Shown here piece after piece: positions 50,777-59,186 of a stretch of DNA of 64,000 bases (its first letter is position 1; the number at the start of each line of letters is the position of its first letter). Both the position numbers and the translations under genes were made by a program. Origin of the DNA: CAZFLD01 sp964519835 (GTDB taxonomy: Bacteria > Spirochaetota > Spirochaetia > DSM-27196 > CAZFLD01); NCBI GenBank assembly GCA_964519835.1, contig CAZFLD010000003.1, forward strand, positions 72,284 through 136,283, in the 5' to 3' direction. A model generated the notes under the pieces. It did not search any database. It was given only the letters and a program-made list of their open reading frames with translations, and had not been told where the DNA came from.

Positions 50777-51973
50777 TCATCGCCGACCGCCCCGCGCTCG
50801 CCGGCTCACCGAGTCGACAACGGCTTCAACCACTCGTCGAATACGCCGCCGGTCCAAACCGGCATAGAGCGGCAGGCTCAAGACGCTTTCAAAGGCCTCC
50901 CACGCGTTGGGGAAACTACCATCAGTATAGCCGTAACCTTCCTTGTAGTAAGCAAAGCTGTGGACCGGAATAAAATGTACCGAACTGCCAATCCCGACGG
51001 CCGCCAGATCCGCGTGCACCCCATCCCTGCCGCCGTCAACGGTTCGCGCGTCTATTTCCACGATAAACAGATGGTGGGCGTGGGGTTCTTGTATGTCGGG
51101 CACGGTCAACCCGTGTGGCACCCCGGCAGCACAAAACGCCTCGACGTAGTGTCGCGCCGCCGTCAGCCGTTGTTCTTTTAGGCGATCGGCCCGGCGCAGC
51201 TGCACACGTCCAAGGGCCGCGGCGGTGTCCGGCATGTTATACTTGAACCCGTTTGCCGTCACGTCGTACCGCCACGCCGACCCGACGTCGGTATAGCGCC
51301 TCCAAACGTCACGGTCTATGCCGTGCAGGCGAAGTTGCCGGGCAACATCGGCGATCCCGTCATGGTTCGTGACGAGCATGCCCCCTTCCCCCGTGGTGAT
51401 CGGTTTTGTGGCATAGAACGAGTACACGCCCGCCGTTCCGAGGGTCCCGACGTGCCCTGTGGCCGTTTGCACCGGAAACGCGTGGGCGGCGTCTTCCACA
51501 ACCGCCAGGTCCAGCTCCGCCGCGGCTCCGAGCAGCCGTGGCATGTCACAGGGCCGACCGGCGACATGCACCGGAATAATCGCCCGCGGTACAAGCCCCC
51601 GTTCCCGTGCCTTGTCTAGCGCCGCAGGAAGGCCCGCCGGATCGATGTTGTAGGTGGCTCGGTCAATGTCCACAAACACGGGCTCCGCCTGCAGGTAGTG
51701 CACTACCTCCGCCGTCGCGACAAAGGTAAAGGTCGGTACCAACACCGCGTCGCCGGGACCGATGCCAAGCGCCGCAAGCGCCAGGTGGAGCCCGGCGGTT
51801 GCCGAGTTGACCGAGACCGCGTGACGGGCCCCGACGAATTGCGCAAACTCCGCTTCGAAGGCCATTGCCTCTTTGCCTGTGGTAAGCCAGCCGCTCTTGA
51901 GCACCGTGCGAACGGCTCGGAACTCGTCCCGGCCCAGAGCCGGACGAGCAAAGGGTATTGGTCGTCCGCCCAC
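50777..51973 (-). CDS. DegT/DnrJ/EryC1-type sugar aminotransferase
   Basis: A 398-residue PLP enzyme that aminates keto-sugar nucleotides. Visible: FVGARHAVSVNSATAGLHLAL, VLVPTFTFVATAEVVHYLQAEPVFVDID, the PLP Asp in VVEDAAHAFP, and the Schiff-base Lys in SFYATKPITTGEGGML. GTG start overlaps the stop of the dehydratase gene (TAGTG), with GGAG six bases upstream. Its natural substrate is probably the 4-keto sugar made by the upstream CapD/PglF-like enzyme, giving an amino sugar for glycan or flagellin decoration (inference). Confidence 0.9.
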   Translation of the reverse strand: MGGRPIPFARPALGRDEFRAVRTVLKSGWLTTGKEAMAFEAEFAQFVGARHAVSVNSATAGLHLALAALGIGPGDAVLVPTFTFVATAEVVHYLQAEPVFVDIDRATYNIDPAGLPAALDKARERGLVPRAIIPVHVAGRPCDMPRLLGAAAELDLAVVEDAAHAFPVQTATGHVGTLGTAGVYSFYATKPITTGEGGMLVTNHDGIADVARQLRLHGIDRDVWRRYTDVGSAWRYDVTANGFKYNMPDTAAALGRVQLRRADRLKEQRLTAARHYVEAFCAAGVPHGLTVPDIQEPHAHHLFIVEIDARTVDGGRDGVHADLAAVGIGSSVHFIPVHSFAYYKEGYGYTDGSFPNAWEAFESVLSLPLYAGLDRRRIRRVVEAVVDSVSRRARGGRR

Positions 51974-53451
51974 TAGTACTCCGGCTCGCTTGGATCGCTT
52001 TGGAGGGAAGGCACGTATCTGCGGAGGGCGGACCGCAGCCGACGACGATTGCGAAAGGCCGTCGCGTCCTCGCACCGGTGATAGCAGACCGGACCCAGGG
52101 CGTCGAGCAATTGGTGCAGGGCGTCGGTGTCCACCCGCCGTGGATGGGCCTGCAGAATTCGAGGGTAGGGGCTCGGCTCGGCGTCCTCCTGGTCCTCGGT
52201 GAGGGTCTCCACCAACTTTTCGCCCGGCCTCAGGCCGATGTATGAGATCGGGATGTCTTTCTCCGGCTCATATCCGTAGAACCGTATCATCTGCTTGGCC
52301 AGCTCCAGGATCTTGATCGGTTCACCCATGTCCAAGAGATACAAGTTAGTCGGATCGCCGATGCCACCGACTTGCAAAACCAGACTCGAGGCTTCGGGGA
52401 TTGTCATAAAGTAGCGCTTTGTTCGTGGATCGGTCACCGTAACGGGTCCGCCCTTGGCGATCTGTTTTTGGAAAAGCGGCAGGATGCTTCCACGCGAGCC
52501 CAAAACGTTGCCGAATCGTACCACAAGAAACCCGTGACCCTCGGCGGCGGCGGCTCGTACAATGTCTTCAGCCACACGTTTGGACGCCCCGTAGACGCCC
52601 GCCGGTTCCACCACCTTGTCCGTGGAGATCGCAACCAGGCGGTTGGTGCCCACCGTCTTTGCGGCTTCTACCAGGTTGTACGTTCCGATGATGTTGTTTT
52701 GAACCGCTCCAACAGGATTGGCCTCCATCATGGGGACGTGTTTGTAGGCGGCCGTGTGAAAGATGACGTCGGCCTTGACGCGGGAAAGGATAAACTGCAC
52801 GTAGTCCCGGTCTTTCAAGTCGCCGATGATGGGAACCACGGTGGCACGTTCTCCGACGCCCTCCTCCTGCAAGAGCCTGAGCTCGCGGTCAACTTCGTAG
52901 ATGCTGTTCTCGCCGTGGCCGAACAGGTAAAGCCTGCTTGCTCCACCGGAGAGAAGCTGGCGGGAAATCTCCGAACCGATGCTTCCGCCGGCGCCGGTCA
53001 CAAGCACGCGCTTTCCGCGCAGGTACGCAAGGCTCCTTTTTAGGCCCACGCGCAGCGGTGTGCGCCCAAGCAAGTCCTGTGGGTCGACGCGGCGGGTTTG
53101 AATAAAGTGAGCTTCTCCATCGAGAATCTGGGAGACCGTGGGAAGAATTCTGATGCGCGCAAACTGCGCCTGCTCGAGAATGCGGTACAGCTCCGTGATG
53201 CGCTCGCGTGGAACCGACGGCATCGCGATCAGCGCCTCGTCCGCCGGTGTTTTCTCGAGGAGCTTGGCGACGTCACCGATAGGACCTAAGACAGGAATCC
53301 CGTCGATCGATCGGCCGATCTTCTCAGGATTATCGTCCAAAAAGGCGACAACCTTTCCCAGCACTCCCTTTTGTTTGAGCTCGCGGGCAATCGATTGTCC
53401 GGCAAATCCGGCGCCGATGACGTAGATGCGATTTGTGCGTTGTCCGTTCAT
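51973..53451 (-). CDS. CapD/PglF-like nucleotide-sugar 4,6-dehydratase, no membrane part
   Basis: A 492-residue enzyme of the FlaA1/CapD/PglF/WbpM group. An N-terminal Rossmann-like domain (YVIGAGFAGQSIARELK, VVAFLDDNPEKIG) precedes the SDR domain (VLVTGAGGSIGSEISRQL, HTAAYKHVPMMEANP, STDKVVEPAGVYGASKR, RFGNVLGSRGS). The four-helix membrane region typical of PglF/WbpM is missing, so it should be cytosolic like FlaA1. STDK in place of the Tyr-x3-Lys pair is normal for this group. The C-terminal extension is Arg-rich. Its partner is the DegT aminotransferase, whose start overlaps its stop. Confidence 0.9.
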   Translation of the reverse strand: MNGQRTNRIYVIGAGFAGQSIARELKQKGVLGKVVAFLDDNPEKIGRSIDGIPVLGPIGDVAKLLEKTPADEALIAMPSVPRERITELYRILEQAQFARIRILPTVSQILDGEAHFIQTRRVDPQDLLGRTPLRVGLKRSLAYLRGKRVLVTGAGGSIGSEISRQLLSGGASRLYLFGHGENSIYEVDRELRLLQEEGVGERATVVPIIGDLKDRDYVQFILSRVKADVIFHTAAYKHVPMMEANPVGAVQNNIIGTYNLVEAAKTVGTNRLVAISTDKVVEPAGVYGASKRVAEDIVRAAAAEGHGFLVVRFGNVLGSRGSILPLFQKQIAKGGPVTVTDPRTKRYFMTIPEASSLVLQVGGIGDPTNLYLLDMGEPIKILELAKQMIRFYGYEPEKDIPISYIGLRPGEKLVETLTEDQEDAEPSPYPRILQAHPRRVDTDALHQLLDALGPVCYHRCEDATAFRNRRRLRSALRRYVPSLQSDPSEPEY

Positions 53452-53475
53452 ATAAACGAGTATCGGCGGGAATGC

Positions 53476-54078
53476 CTAAGTCCTTTTTGGGGACCTTCCA
53501 CCACCGTGCGTAGTTGCCGTGTCGCCGTCCAAGGGCGCAGCGCCTTTGCCGGCGGGTGTTACGCTCTTTTCCGCGGTTTTGTTAATAAGTTCAAAGCCCA
53601 GGTCGACTAGGAATGACTCGGCGTAAAGATCGAGGCGGACCTTTGCGCGGCCCTTCCGCCGGTCGACCCGAACGATGCGTCCCTCCATGCCCTCTAAGGG
53701 GCCGGAGATCACAACAATGCGCTTGTTTTCGTCAAAGGTGACCTTGGACTCACGGACCACCTCTCCAAATGCAAGCAGCCGGCGAATAAGGTCGAGGTCC
53801 TCGCCGGAGAGAGGCACTATACGGGTGTTGTCCTCGAGAAAACGAATAAAGCCCGGCAGGCGTCGCACCTCGCGGAAGAGCCGTCCGTCGATCTCTTCGG
53901 CCTCCAGGAAAATGTAGCCGGGAAAGAGGGTGCGAACCTCCTTTGTCGTTTTGCCGCGACGGCGAATTTTGATTTCTCGGCGCGGGCAGAGGAAGGTGTG
54001 CTCGGGTAGACGCCGAGCCGCGGCGCGAACCAACCGGTCTTCCGCCCTGGAGGGAGCTTGGATGACGTAGAGATTCAT
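53476..54078 (-). CDS. Specialised NusG-family antitermination protein
   Basis: A 200-residue NusG paralogue of the RfaH/LoaP/UpxY kind: NGN domain (MNLYVIQAPSRAEDRLVRAA, VRTLFPGYIFLEAEE, RRLPGFIRFL) and a KOW domain (VISGPLEGMEGRIVRVDRR). A 30-residue Gly/Thr/Lys tail follows. Housekeeping NusG normally sits next to secE/rpl genes; here it lies between the Wzz-like gene (ATGA overlap) and the dehydratase gene, as expected for a regulator that lets RNA polymerase read through a long polysaccharide operon. No ops-like element was found in the leader. Confidence 0.87.
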   Translation of the reverse strand: MNLYVIQAPSRAEDRLVRAAARRLPEHTFLCPRREIKIRRRGKTTKEVRTLFPGYIFLEAEEIDGRLFREVRRLPGFIRFLEDNTRIVPLSGEDLDLIRRLLAFGEVVRESKVTFDENKRIVVISGPLEGMEGRIVRVDRRKGRAKVRLDLYAESFLVDLGFELINKTAEKSVTPAGKGAAPLDGDTATTHGGGRSPKRT

Positions 54079-55406
54079 GTCCCGTGGAGTCCGCCGTCGT
54101 CGCCGGCGCTAAGCTCCTTTTTTGCCTTTTTGCCGCCGAGGGCCTTGCGAATTTCGGCGAGTTTTTCAGCCTCGACAGGATCGTGTCGAGCCTTTTCAAA
54201 GTACTCGAGGAGAAATGATAGAAACAGCGAAACCAAAAAGGCGCCGGCGGTTACCATGGCGGATATTACCACCCGCTTAGGTCCGGCCGTTGCTTCCGGC
54301 ACCTCAGCCGCCTCGATGACCTGGAAAACCCGGCCGTTGTCGGCCTCTTCGATTCGTGTCTTTTCGAAGCGCGTCCGGAGCTCCGCGAGAATCTCTCGCT
54401 GCACAAGCACTTCCGCCTGCAATTCCTCGTACTGCACCGCGACGGTAGCAATCTGCGACTGAGGTATGCCGATGGCCGAAAACTCGTTGAAGCCCCCGCG
54501 AATTTCGCCGATCAGGCTCCGAAGGTGGCCGATCTCGTTCTGGGCACGCTGAACCTCGGGGTGGTCTTCGGGGTAGTACTCGAGTAGAGCGGCAAGCTCG
54601 AGCTCCTTCTCGTATACCTGGCCGCTCAGGCTGCCGATTTGGGAAACCGTTTGCTCGGCTTGTGCCGCGAGGTCTGTAATGCCGTATTGCCTCTGAAAGG
54701 CGATAAGCTCCTGCGTCAGCGACGCGAGGTCGCTTTCCGCTCGTGTGATCTGTTCCTCGAGCAAGCCGCGCCGGTTTGCGATTTGGCTCAAGTTGAGCTC
54801 TTGCAGCCGCGCTTCCAGGAGCTGGACGATACGATTCAAAATGTTCGTAGCAAATACGGGATCGACGTGCTCGTAGGCTATTGTCAGCACGCTTGTGGCC
54901 GGATCATAGCTCATCGCCAGCGGACCTCTGATCATTCGGCGGGCGGACGTTTGTGGGAGCTCGCGGAAATCGTTTTTGGCAAGTATGCCAAACTCGCTGA
55001 TGACTCGATCGATGATCGTGTTCTGCTCGAGCAAGCGCTGCGCAAGGGCCGCATTTGTCTGCGGTGAGGCGGCCGGCCCCGCATTCGCCTGAATCGGGCC
55101 CGATAGTGGGTCGCCGGCGGAGCCTTGGGATGGCGATGATGTGTCCGAGCCCCGGATCAAGACATCTACGCTTGGCCGGTAGTAGTCCGGCAACGGGTTG
55201 AACTCCGAATCAGGGGGCATCCGCATGGTGTAGAGGGAGAACGCGATGACCGCGACGCCCGTTAGGAACGTTAGGAAGAAAATCAGCTTCCAGCGCTTGG
55301 CGAGAACCGATAGAAAATCCAGGAGGGACGAGGATCGTCGTGGCACGTACGGATCATTCCGGTGTGTCTCTAACAAACCATCTTGGCGTTTTTGGATGTC
55401 GCCCAT
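54075..55406 (-). CDS. Wzz/GumC-type polysaccharide chain-length protein
   Basis: A 443-residue inner-membrane protein with two membrane segments: WKLIFFLTFLTGVAVIAFSLY near residue 40 and VVISAMVTAGAFLVSLFLSFLLEYF near residue 400. Between them lies a periplasmic domain with long coiled coil (LLEARLQELNLSQIANRRGLLEEQITRAESDL read in parts, and VQYEELQAEVLVQREILAELRT). The proline-rich APE-type motif before the second segment (AEVPEATAGPKRVV) fits PCP proteins. There is no fused tyrosine kinase. First gene of the leftward chain; a candidate promoter lies about 70 bp upstream. Confidence 0.88.
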   Translation of the reverse strand: MGDIQKRQDGLLETHRNDPYVPRRSSSLLDFLSVLAKRWKLIFFLTFLTGVAVIAFSLYTMRMPPDSEFNPLPDYYRPSVDVLIRGSDTSSPSQGSAGDPLSGPIQANAGPAASPQTNAALAQRLLEQNTIIDRVISEFGILAKNDFRELPQTSARRMIRGPLAMSYDPATSVLTIAYEHVDPVFATNILNRIVQLLEARLQELNLSQIANRRGLLEEQITRAESDLASLTQELIAFQRQYGITDLAAQAEQTVSQIGSLSGQVYEKELELAALLEYYPEDHPEVQRAQNEIGHLRSLIGEIRGGFNEFSAIGIPQSQIATVAVQYEELQAEVLVQREILAELRTRFEKTRIEEADNGRVFQVIEAAEVPEATAGPKRVVISAMVTAGAFLVSLFLSFLLEYFEKARHDPVEAEKLAEIRKALGGKKAKKELSAGDDGGLHGT

Positions 55407-55472
55407 TGCTTCCCCTAGCCTACAAGCGGCAGATACTGCTCGAATCGAGCCAGATTACTCCAACGTATCTTT

Positions 55473-55501
55473 AAAATACCACGTTCCCCGCGGCCGATCA
55501 A
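55473..55501 (-). promoter_or_regulatory. Candidate promoter of the polysaccharide/molybdenum-hydroxylase chain
   Basis: On the minus strand TTGATC (55501-55496), 17 bp, TATTTT (55478-55473). The predicted 5' leader to the Wzz-like ATG is about 60 bases. Confidence 0.5.
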
Positions 55502-55512
55502 TCGGGCCAATG

Positions 55513-55541
55513 TTGTCGGACACTCATGTACAGTCTCTATT
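55513..55541 (+). promoter_or_regulatory. Weak candidate promoter for the exported-protein/SPOR/ligA run
   Basis: TTGTCG (55513-55518), 17 bp, TCTATT (55536-55541). It is back-to-back with the minus-strand candidate, leaving 12 bp between the two -35 boxes. Confidence 0.35.
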
Positions 55542-55590
55542 TGCCGAGAATTGAGGAGAGGAACTCGGAAGGTTGGCCGGAGGAATGTGT

Positions 55591-56109
55591 ATGTATCGAC
55601 TGAAGTGGATCGTTGCGATTGGATTTCTTGTGGTTTTGATGGTTGGAGTGGCGTTCAAAGCCTCCGGGGACACGATTATGGTGTATCTCGACTACGAATC
55701 ACGGGCCGACGAGCCCGAGGAGATGGTTCAACTGCTCTTGCTCGACATCGAAACGGGCATCATGGATGTCCTCTTTGACGAGGGGCACATCGTCTTCAAC
55801 AAACCTTCCGCCTCCCTCCAAACCGAACTCACCCAAATCGGCCGATCTCAGGCCCTACGCTCCGCAGCGCGAAGCGGAGGCGCTCGCCACGTGATCGACG
55901 TTGTTCTGGAATTGAGCATCGATCGAGTTCGCTCGCGGGTCCGCGTTGTCGGTGCCCGCTACCGGTTTGTCGACGTGGTCGATCCGGAGGTTGTTGCAAC
56001 AGGGACCATGCCCATGGAAACCGCCGCAGGTTCGGCTGAGTCATGGCAGGCGTTGGGGGCGCGTATAGCTCGTGGAGCGGTAGACGCCGGGATTTCACAG
56101 GGTTTCTGA
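55591..56109 (+). CDS. Exported or membrane-anchored protein of unknown function
   Basis: About 172 residues. A hydrophobic N-terminal segment (WIVAIGFLVVLMVGVAFKASG) is a signal peptide or anchor. The mature part has two parts: a beta-rich region (TIMVYLDYESRADEPEEMVQLLLLDIETGIMDVLFDEGHIVF) and a region recalling a lipoprotein-like sensor of amyloid/curli or CsgG-type helix-strand order (SARSGGARHVIDVVLEL, VRVVGARYRFVDVVDPEVVATGTM). I do not recognise a family. GGAGGA precedes ATG 55591 at 7 bp. It is upstream of the SPOR-domain gene in the same direction (53-bp gap). Confidence 0.7.
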   Translation: MYRLKWIVAIGFLVVLMVGVAFKASGDTIMVYLDYESRADEPEEMVQLLLLDIETGIMDVLFDEGHIVFNKPSASLQTELTQIGRSQALRSAARSGGARHVIDVVLELSIDRVRSRVRVVGARYRFVDVVDPEVVATGTMPMETAAGSAESWQALGARIARGAVDAGISQGF

Positions 56110-56162
56110 TGGTCTCAACCGGCCGAGGGTTGCGCAGGGTCCCAGAAGCGCAAGGAGTAACG

Positions 56163-59100
56163 ATGATGAGGCGACCAATACTGATCATTTGCATTCTCGT
56201 AAGTGCCGCCGTCTTTTCGAGCGCCCAGAACCAGTGGGATGGCAGTGCCATAGTCGGTGACAAGGACGAGTTTCCCTCCGACGGTCTCTATGCGGCCTCC
56301 GACACGTTTCCGGAGCGCTCTGTTGTCGAGTTGACCAATCCGAGAAGCGGAGAGACTGTCCGAGTTACCGTGACCCACGGGATCGACGGCTCGGGGTTGT
56401 TTATGGCTCTGTCGGACGAAGCGGCGGAGGCTCTGGGAATCGAGAGCCGCTTTCCCGTGCAAATAAGGGCCAGGCAGATCTCCGTTCCCGACATAACGTC
56501 GATGGGGGCAAGAGAGGATTTTCCGTACAACCCCGATCCGGACATCAATCCATCCGCCGGAGTGGCCGAGCCCAGTGAGGAGACGATCGATCCTACGGGG
56601 TCCGCGGTAGGAGCAGTCACGCGTCCTGAGGCAGTAACACCCCCCGAGGAGAGTAGGCCGCCGGTCGAGGTGACGCCGCCCGAAGCGACCACTCCTAGCG
56701 ATGAAACGACGTCCTCCGAAGAAACTGCGCCCGAAATCACGCCGGCTGAAGAAATCACGCCGGCGCCCGAGGTGCCTTTGCGTCCTGGTGAGGCCGTGGT
56801 CACCACGCCTCCCACCGAACAGCCGGTAATCGACGAACCGACGGTGCCACCCGAGATCACAACGCCATTCGAAGAGCTTGCCCCGGATCTCTCCATAGCG
56901 CGTCCCGCCCCCACCGAGGTGCCCGATGCCGCAGCGGCGGGGTTGCCCGCGGATGGCCCGTCACTTCCACGGCTGCCGCCGGTCGCCGTTGAGGAAGGGT
57001 CGGAAGCAACGCCCGGCCCGCAACCGGGCGCGGTTGCCCAGCCCGGCAGGCCCACGAGACCGACAACCGAATCGGACGAGCCGGACCGTCCTGTCGAAAC
57101 CCCCGAGCCGGTGGACGTAGAGCCAACCGAAGCCACGGCGCCTGAGGTCGCGGAGCCCGTCGAAACGCCGTCGGAGTCGGCCCGCGGACCCGACCCGGTG
57201 CCGGAAAACCCGGTAGAAGACGCATTGAGCGCGCTTGCGGCTCGTCCCGGCGGCCTCTCGCTTTTTAGGGAGCCGAGGGCCGGGACCAACTTTGAGCTGG
57301 TGGAGGTACCAACGCCTCCCGAGGTAGCGGGTGTTTCCGAGGCACCGAGCGACTTGCCCGAATTGCCGCGAATCGCCGAAGACGACACACAGGTCGAACC
57401 TCCGGAGGGAACGGTCGAGCCTGAGTCTCCCGCAGCCGCCTACCTTCCACGACAGGCGCAGCCCGCCGATGCAAGCGAGTTCGGCCTTCCCGTCGCAGAG
57501 GTCGGGGAAGATGCTCGGCCGAACGTAGCCGATGTTCCCCGTCTCGATCGGCCCGAAAGCGCGGATTTATCCATGCTGCCGGAGGACCTCGATCTTGCCG
57601 TTATTCCCCAGCCCGACACTCCCGACTACTCGGATCTCCGTATTGCCGCGGATGTGCCGAGTGACGAGGGGACCACGCCGGTCGACGGTGGGCTTCCGAT
57701 TGCGATTCCCGATAACCAAGAACGGCCGGCGTTGAGCGATTTGGCGGCTAACGACGCTCCGGACGTTGCCGCGGGGCTGGATTCGAACCTGCCCACGGCT
57801 TCCGTGATGCCCGAAGATGTGCCGTCGCTTCCCGCCGTTGGACGTGAGGTGCCTCCGACGGATGAGCTTCCCGACGAGGACGAGGACCTTCCTGTTGCCG
57901 CGGTGGAACCTGAGGCACGGCCGGATCCGTCGGAGATCGTACGGGAGACACCGCCGTCGGAAGAGGTCTCCGAGCCGGAGGAGATAGCGGTGGCCGAGCT
58001 CGAAGAAGAGGGTTTGCCCGCGTTGGAGGACCTGGCCGCCGCTGAGCCTGATCCGACAACCGACTTTCCTACGGATCTGCCCTTGGCATTTGTGGAAGCG
58101 GATAGCAGGCCCGTGCCCGACGGCCTGGCCGGTTCGGAACCATCGGCACCGCGCGATTCTGAACGAGTTTTTCCGTTGGCGCTGGCCGAAGTCGAGGATC
58201 AGGCGACGCCCGAGTCCGACGACCTGGTTGTCGTGGAGCCCGAGGAAGACGATCCCGTCGACCCCGAGCTCGCCGGACCCACCACTCCGACGCCGGAGAT
58301 GGATGCCTTGGTCGAACGTGTCGAAGGTCCTGAGGATGAGCCTGTGGAGGTCGCGACCTCCGAGATACACGAACCTTCGCCCGAGGGTGAGGCACGGGTG
58401 GTCGGAGACTCTATCGAGGCTGCAAATCCGGCCGACGCCGAGGCTATGGCGTTTGAACCCGCCGACTTCAGGTCGCCGGAGGTCGAAGACCCCGACACGG
58501 AGAGCGCCTTGGCCGCGGCGGAGCCGGCGATCGAGGAAGACGACGGCGAGATCGAGGTCGCGATAATCGAGCCGGGCTTGCCCGATGGAGAAGACGACGA
58601 GACGCTGATTGCCGATTCCCTCGACGGCCCGGACCGCCCGGTTGAGGACGCCGAAATCTCCGCCGAACCGGCCGAGCCTGCCGGTCCCGAGGATCCCGAG
58701 AGCTCGATCCGGATTACTATCACACCGGCGGAAGACAGGACACCTGAGCCCTTGGCTACCGGTGTGGCCGAGCCCGCGCTTCCCTCGGAGGAGGAGCAGG
58801 CCGACGATCGAGAGATCGCGGACGGTGAGCCTGATGACGGTACCGAGATCGTGGTTGTACCCGTGGATGATCGTGATCCCGCGGATGCGGAAGAAAGTCC
58901 CAACGTGTGGGCGGAGCGCAATTTGCCGCTTGTAAAGGATCTCCAGGAGGACTTCTACTACCTGCAGGTCGGTGCATTTGCCAATCCGCGGAACGCAAAG
59001 AACATCCTCGACTCACTGGCGCCGGGCTACCCGACGGCCGTGTACCCCTTGGAACGTGAGGCAAGCGATACGATCTACCGGGTTTTTGTAGGGCCCCTGA

Positions 59101-59186
59101 ACGAGGATGAACAGGGCATTGTTTTGTACCAATTCCGTACACAAGGTTTCGATAACGTGATAATGAGACAGGGTGGGATTGACTAA
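56163..59186 (+). CDS. Large acidic Pro/Glu-rich repeat protein with C-terminal SPOR domain
   Basis: About 1007 residues with a signal peptide (LIICILVSAAVFSSAQ); AAGGAG is upstream of ATG 56163 and 56166. Residues 45-105 (VELTNPRSGETVRVTVTHGIDGSG, EAAEALGIESRFPVQIRA) look like a RlpA-type double-psi beta barrel. Residues 110-900 are disordered: Pro-Thr-Glu-rich first, then diverged units of about 30-35 residues with LP-V/I/L-A...RP cores (LPVAEVGEDARP, LPIAIPDNQERP, LPVAAVEPEARP, LPLAFVEADSRP). The last 85 residues are a SPOR domain (FYYLQVGAFANPRNAKNIL, YRVFVGPLNEDEQ), which binds denuded septal peptidoglycan. It probably spans the periplasm; the stop overlaps ligA. Confidence 0.85.
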   Translation: MMRRPILIICILVSAAVFSSAQNQWDGSAIVGDKDEFPSDGLYAASDTFPERSVVELTNPRSGETVRVTVTHGIDGSGLFMALSDEAAEALGIESRFPVQIRARQISVPDITSMGAREDFPYNPDPDINPSAGVAEPSEETIDPTGSAVGAVTRPEAVTPPEESRPPVEVTPPEATTPSDETTSSEETAPEITPAEEITPAPEVPLRPGEAVVTTPPTEQPVIDEPTVPPEITTPFEELAPDLSIARPAPTEVPDAAAAGLPADGPSLPRLPPVAVEEGSEATPGPQPGAVAQPGRPTRPTTESDEPDRPVETPEPVDVEPTEATAPEVAEPVETPSESARGPDPVPENPVEDALSALAARPGGLSLFREPRAGTNFELVEVPTPPEVAGVSEAPSDLPELPRIAEDDTQVEPPEGTVEPESPAAAYLPRQAQPADASEFGLPVAEVGEDARPNVADVPRLDRPESADLSMLPEDLDLAVIPQPDTPDYSDLRIAADVPSDEGTTPVDGGLPIAIPDNQERPALSDLAANDAPDVAAGLDSNLPTASVMPEDVPSLPAVGREVPPTDELPDEDEDLPVAAVEPEARPDPSEIVRETPPSEEVSEPEEIAVAELEEEGLPALEDLAAAEPDPTTDFPTDLPLAFVEADSRPVPDGLAGSEPSAPRDSERVFPLALAEVEDQATPESDDLVVVEPEEDDPVDPELAGPTTPTPEMDALVERVEGPEDEPVEVATSEIHEPSPEGEARVVGDSIEAANPADAEAMAFEPADFRSPEVEDPDTESALAAAEPAIEEDDGEIEVAIIEPGLPDGEDDETLIADSLDGPDRPVEDAEISAEPAEPAGPEDPESSIRITITPAEDRTPEPLATGVAEPALPSEEEQADDREIADGEPDDGTEIVVVPVDDRDPADAEESPNVWAERNLPLVKDLQEDFYYLQVGAFANPRNAKNILDSLAPGYPTAVYPLEREASDTIYRVFVGPLNEDEQGIVLYQFRTQGFDNVIMRQGGID

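Noticed and set aside
56288..57388. Long antisense open frame opposite the SPOR-domain gene
   Set aside because: It is low-complexity Gly/Ser sequence produced by the mirrored Pro/Glu codons of the real gene, with no start signal and no family features.
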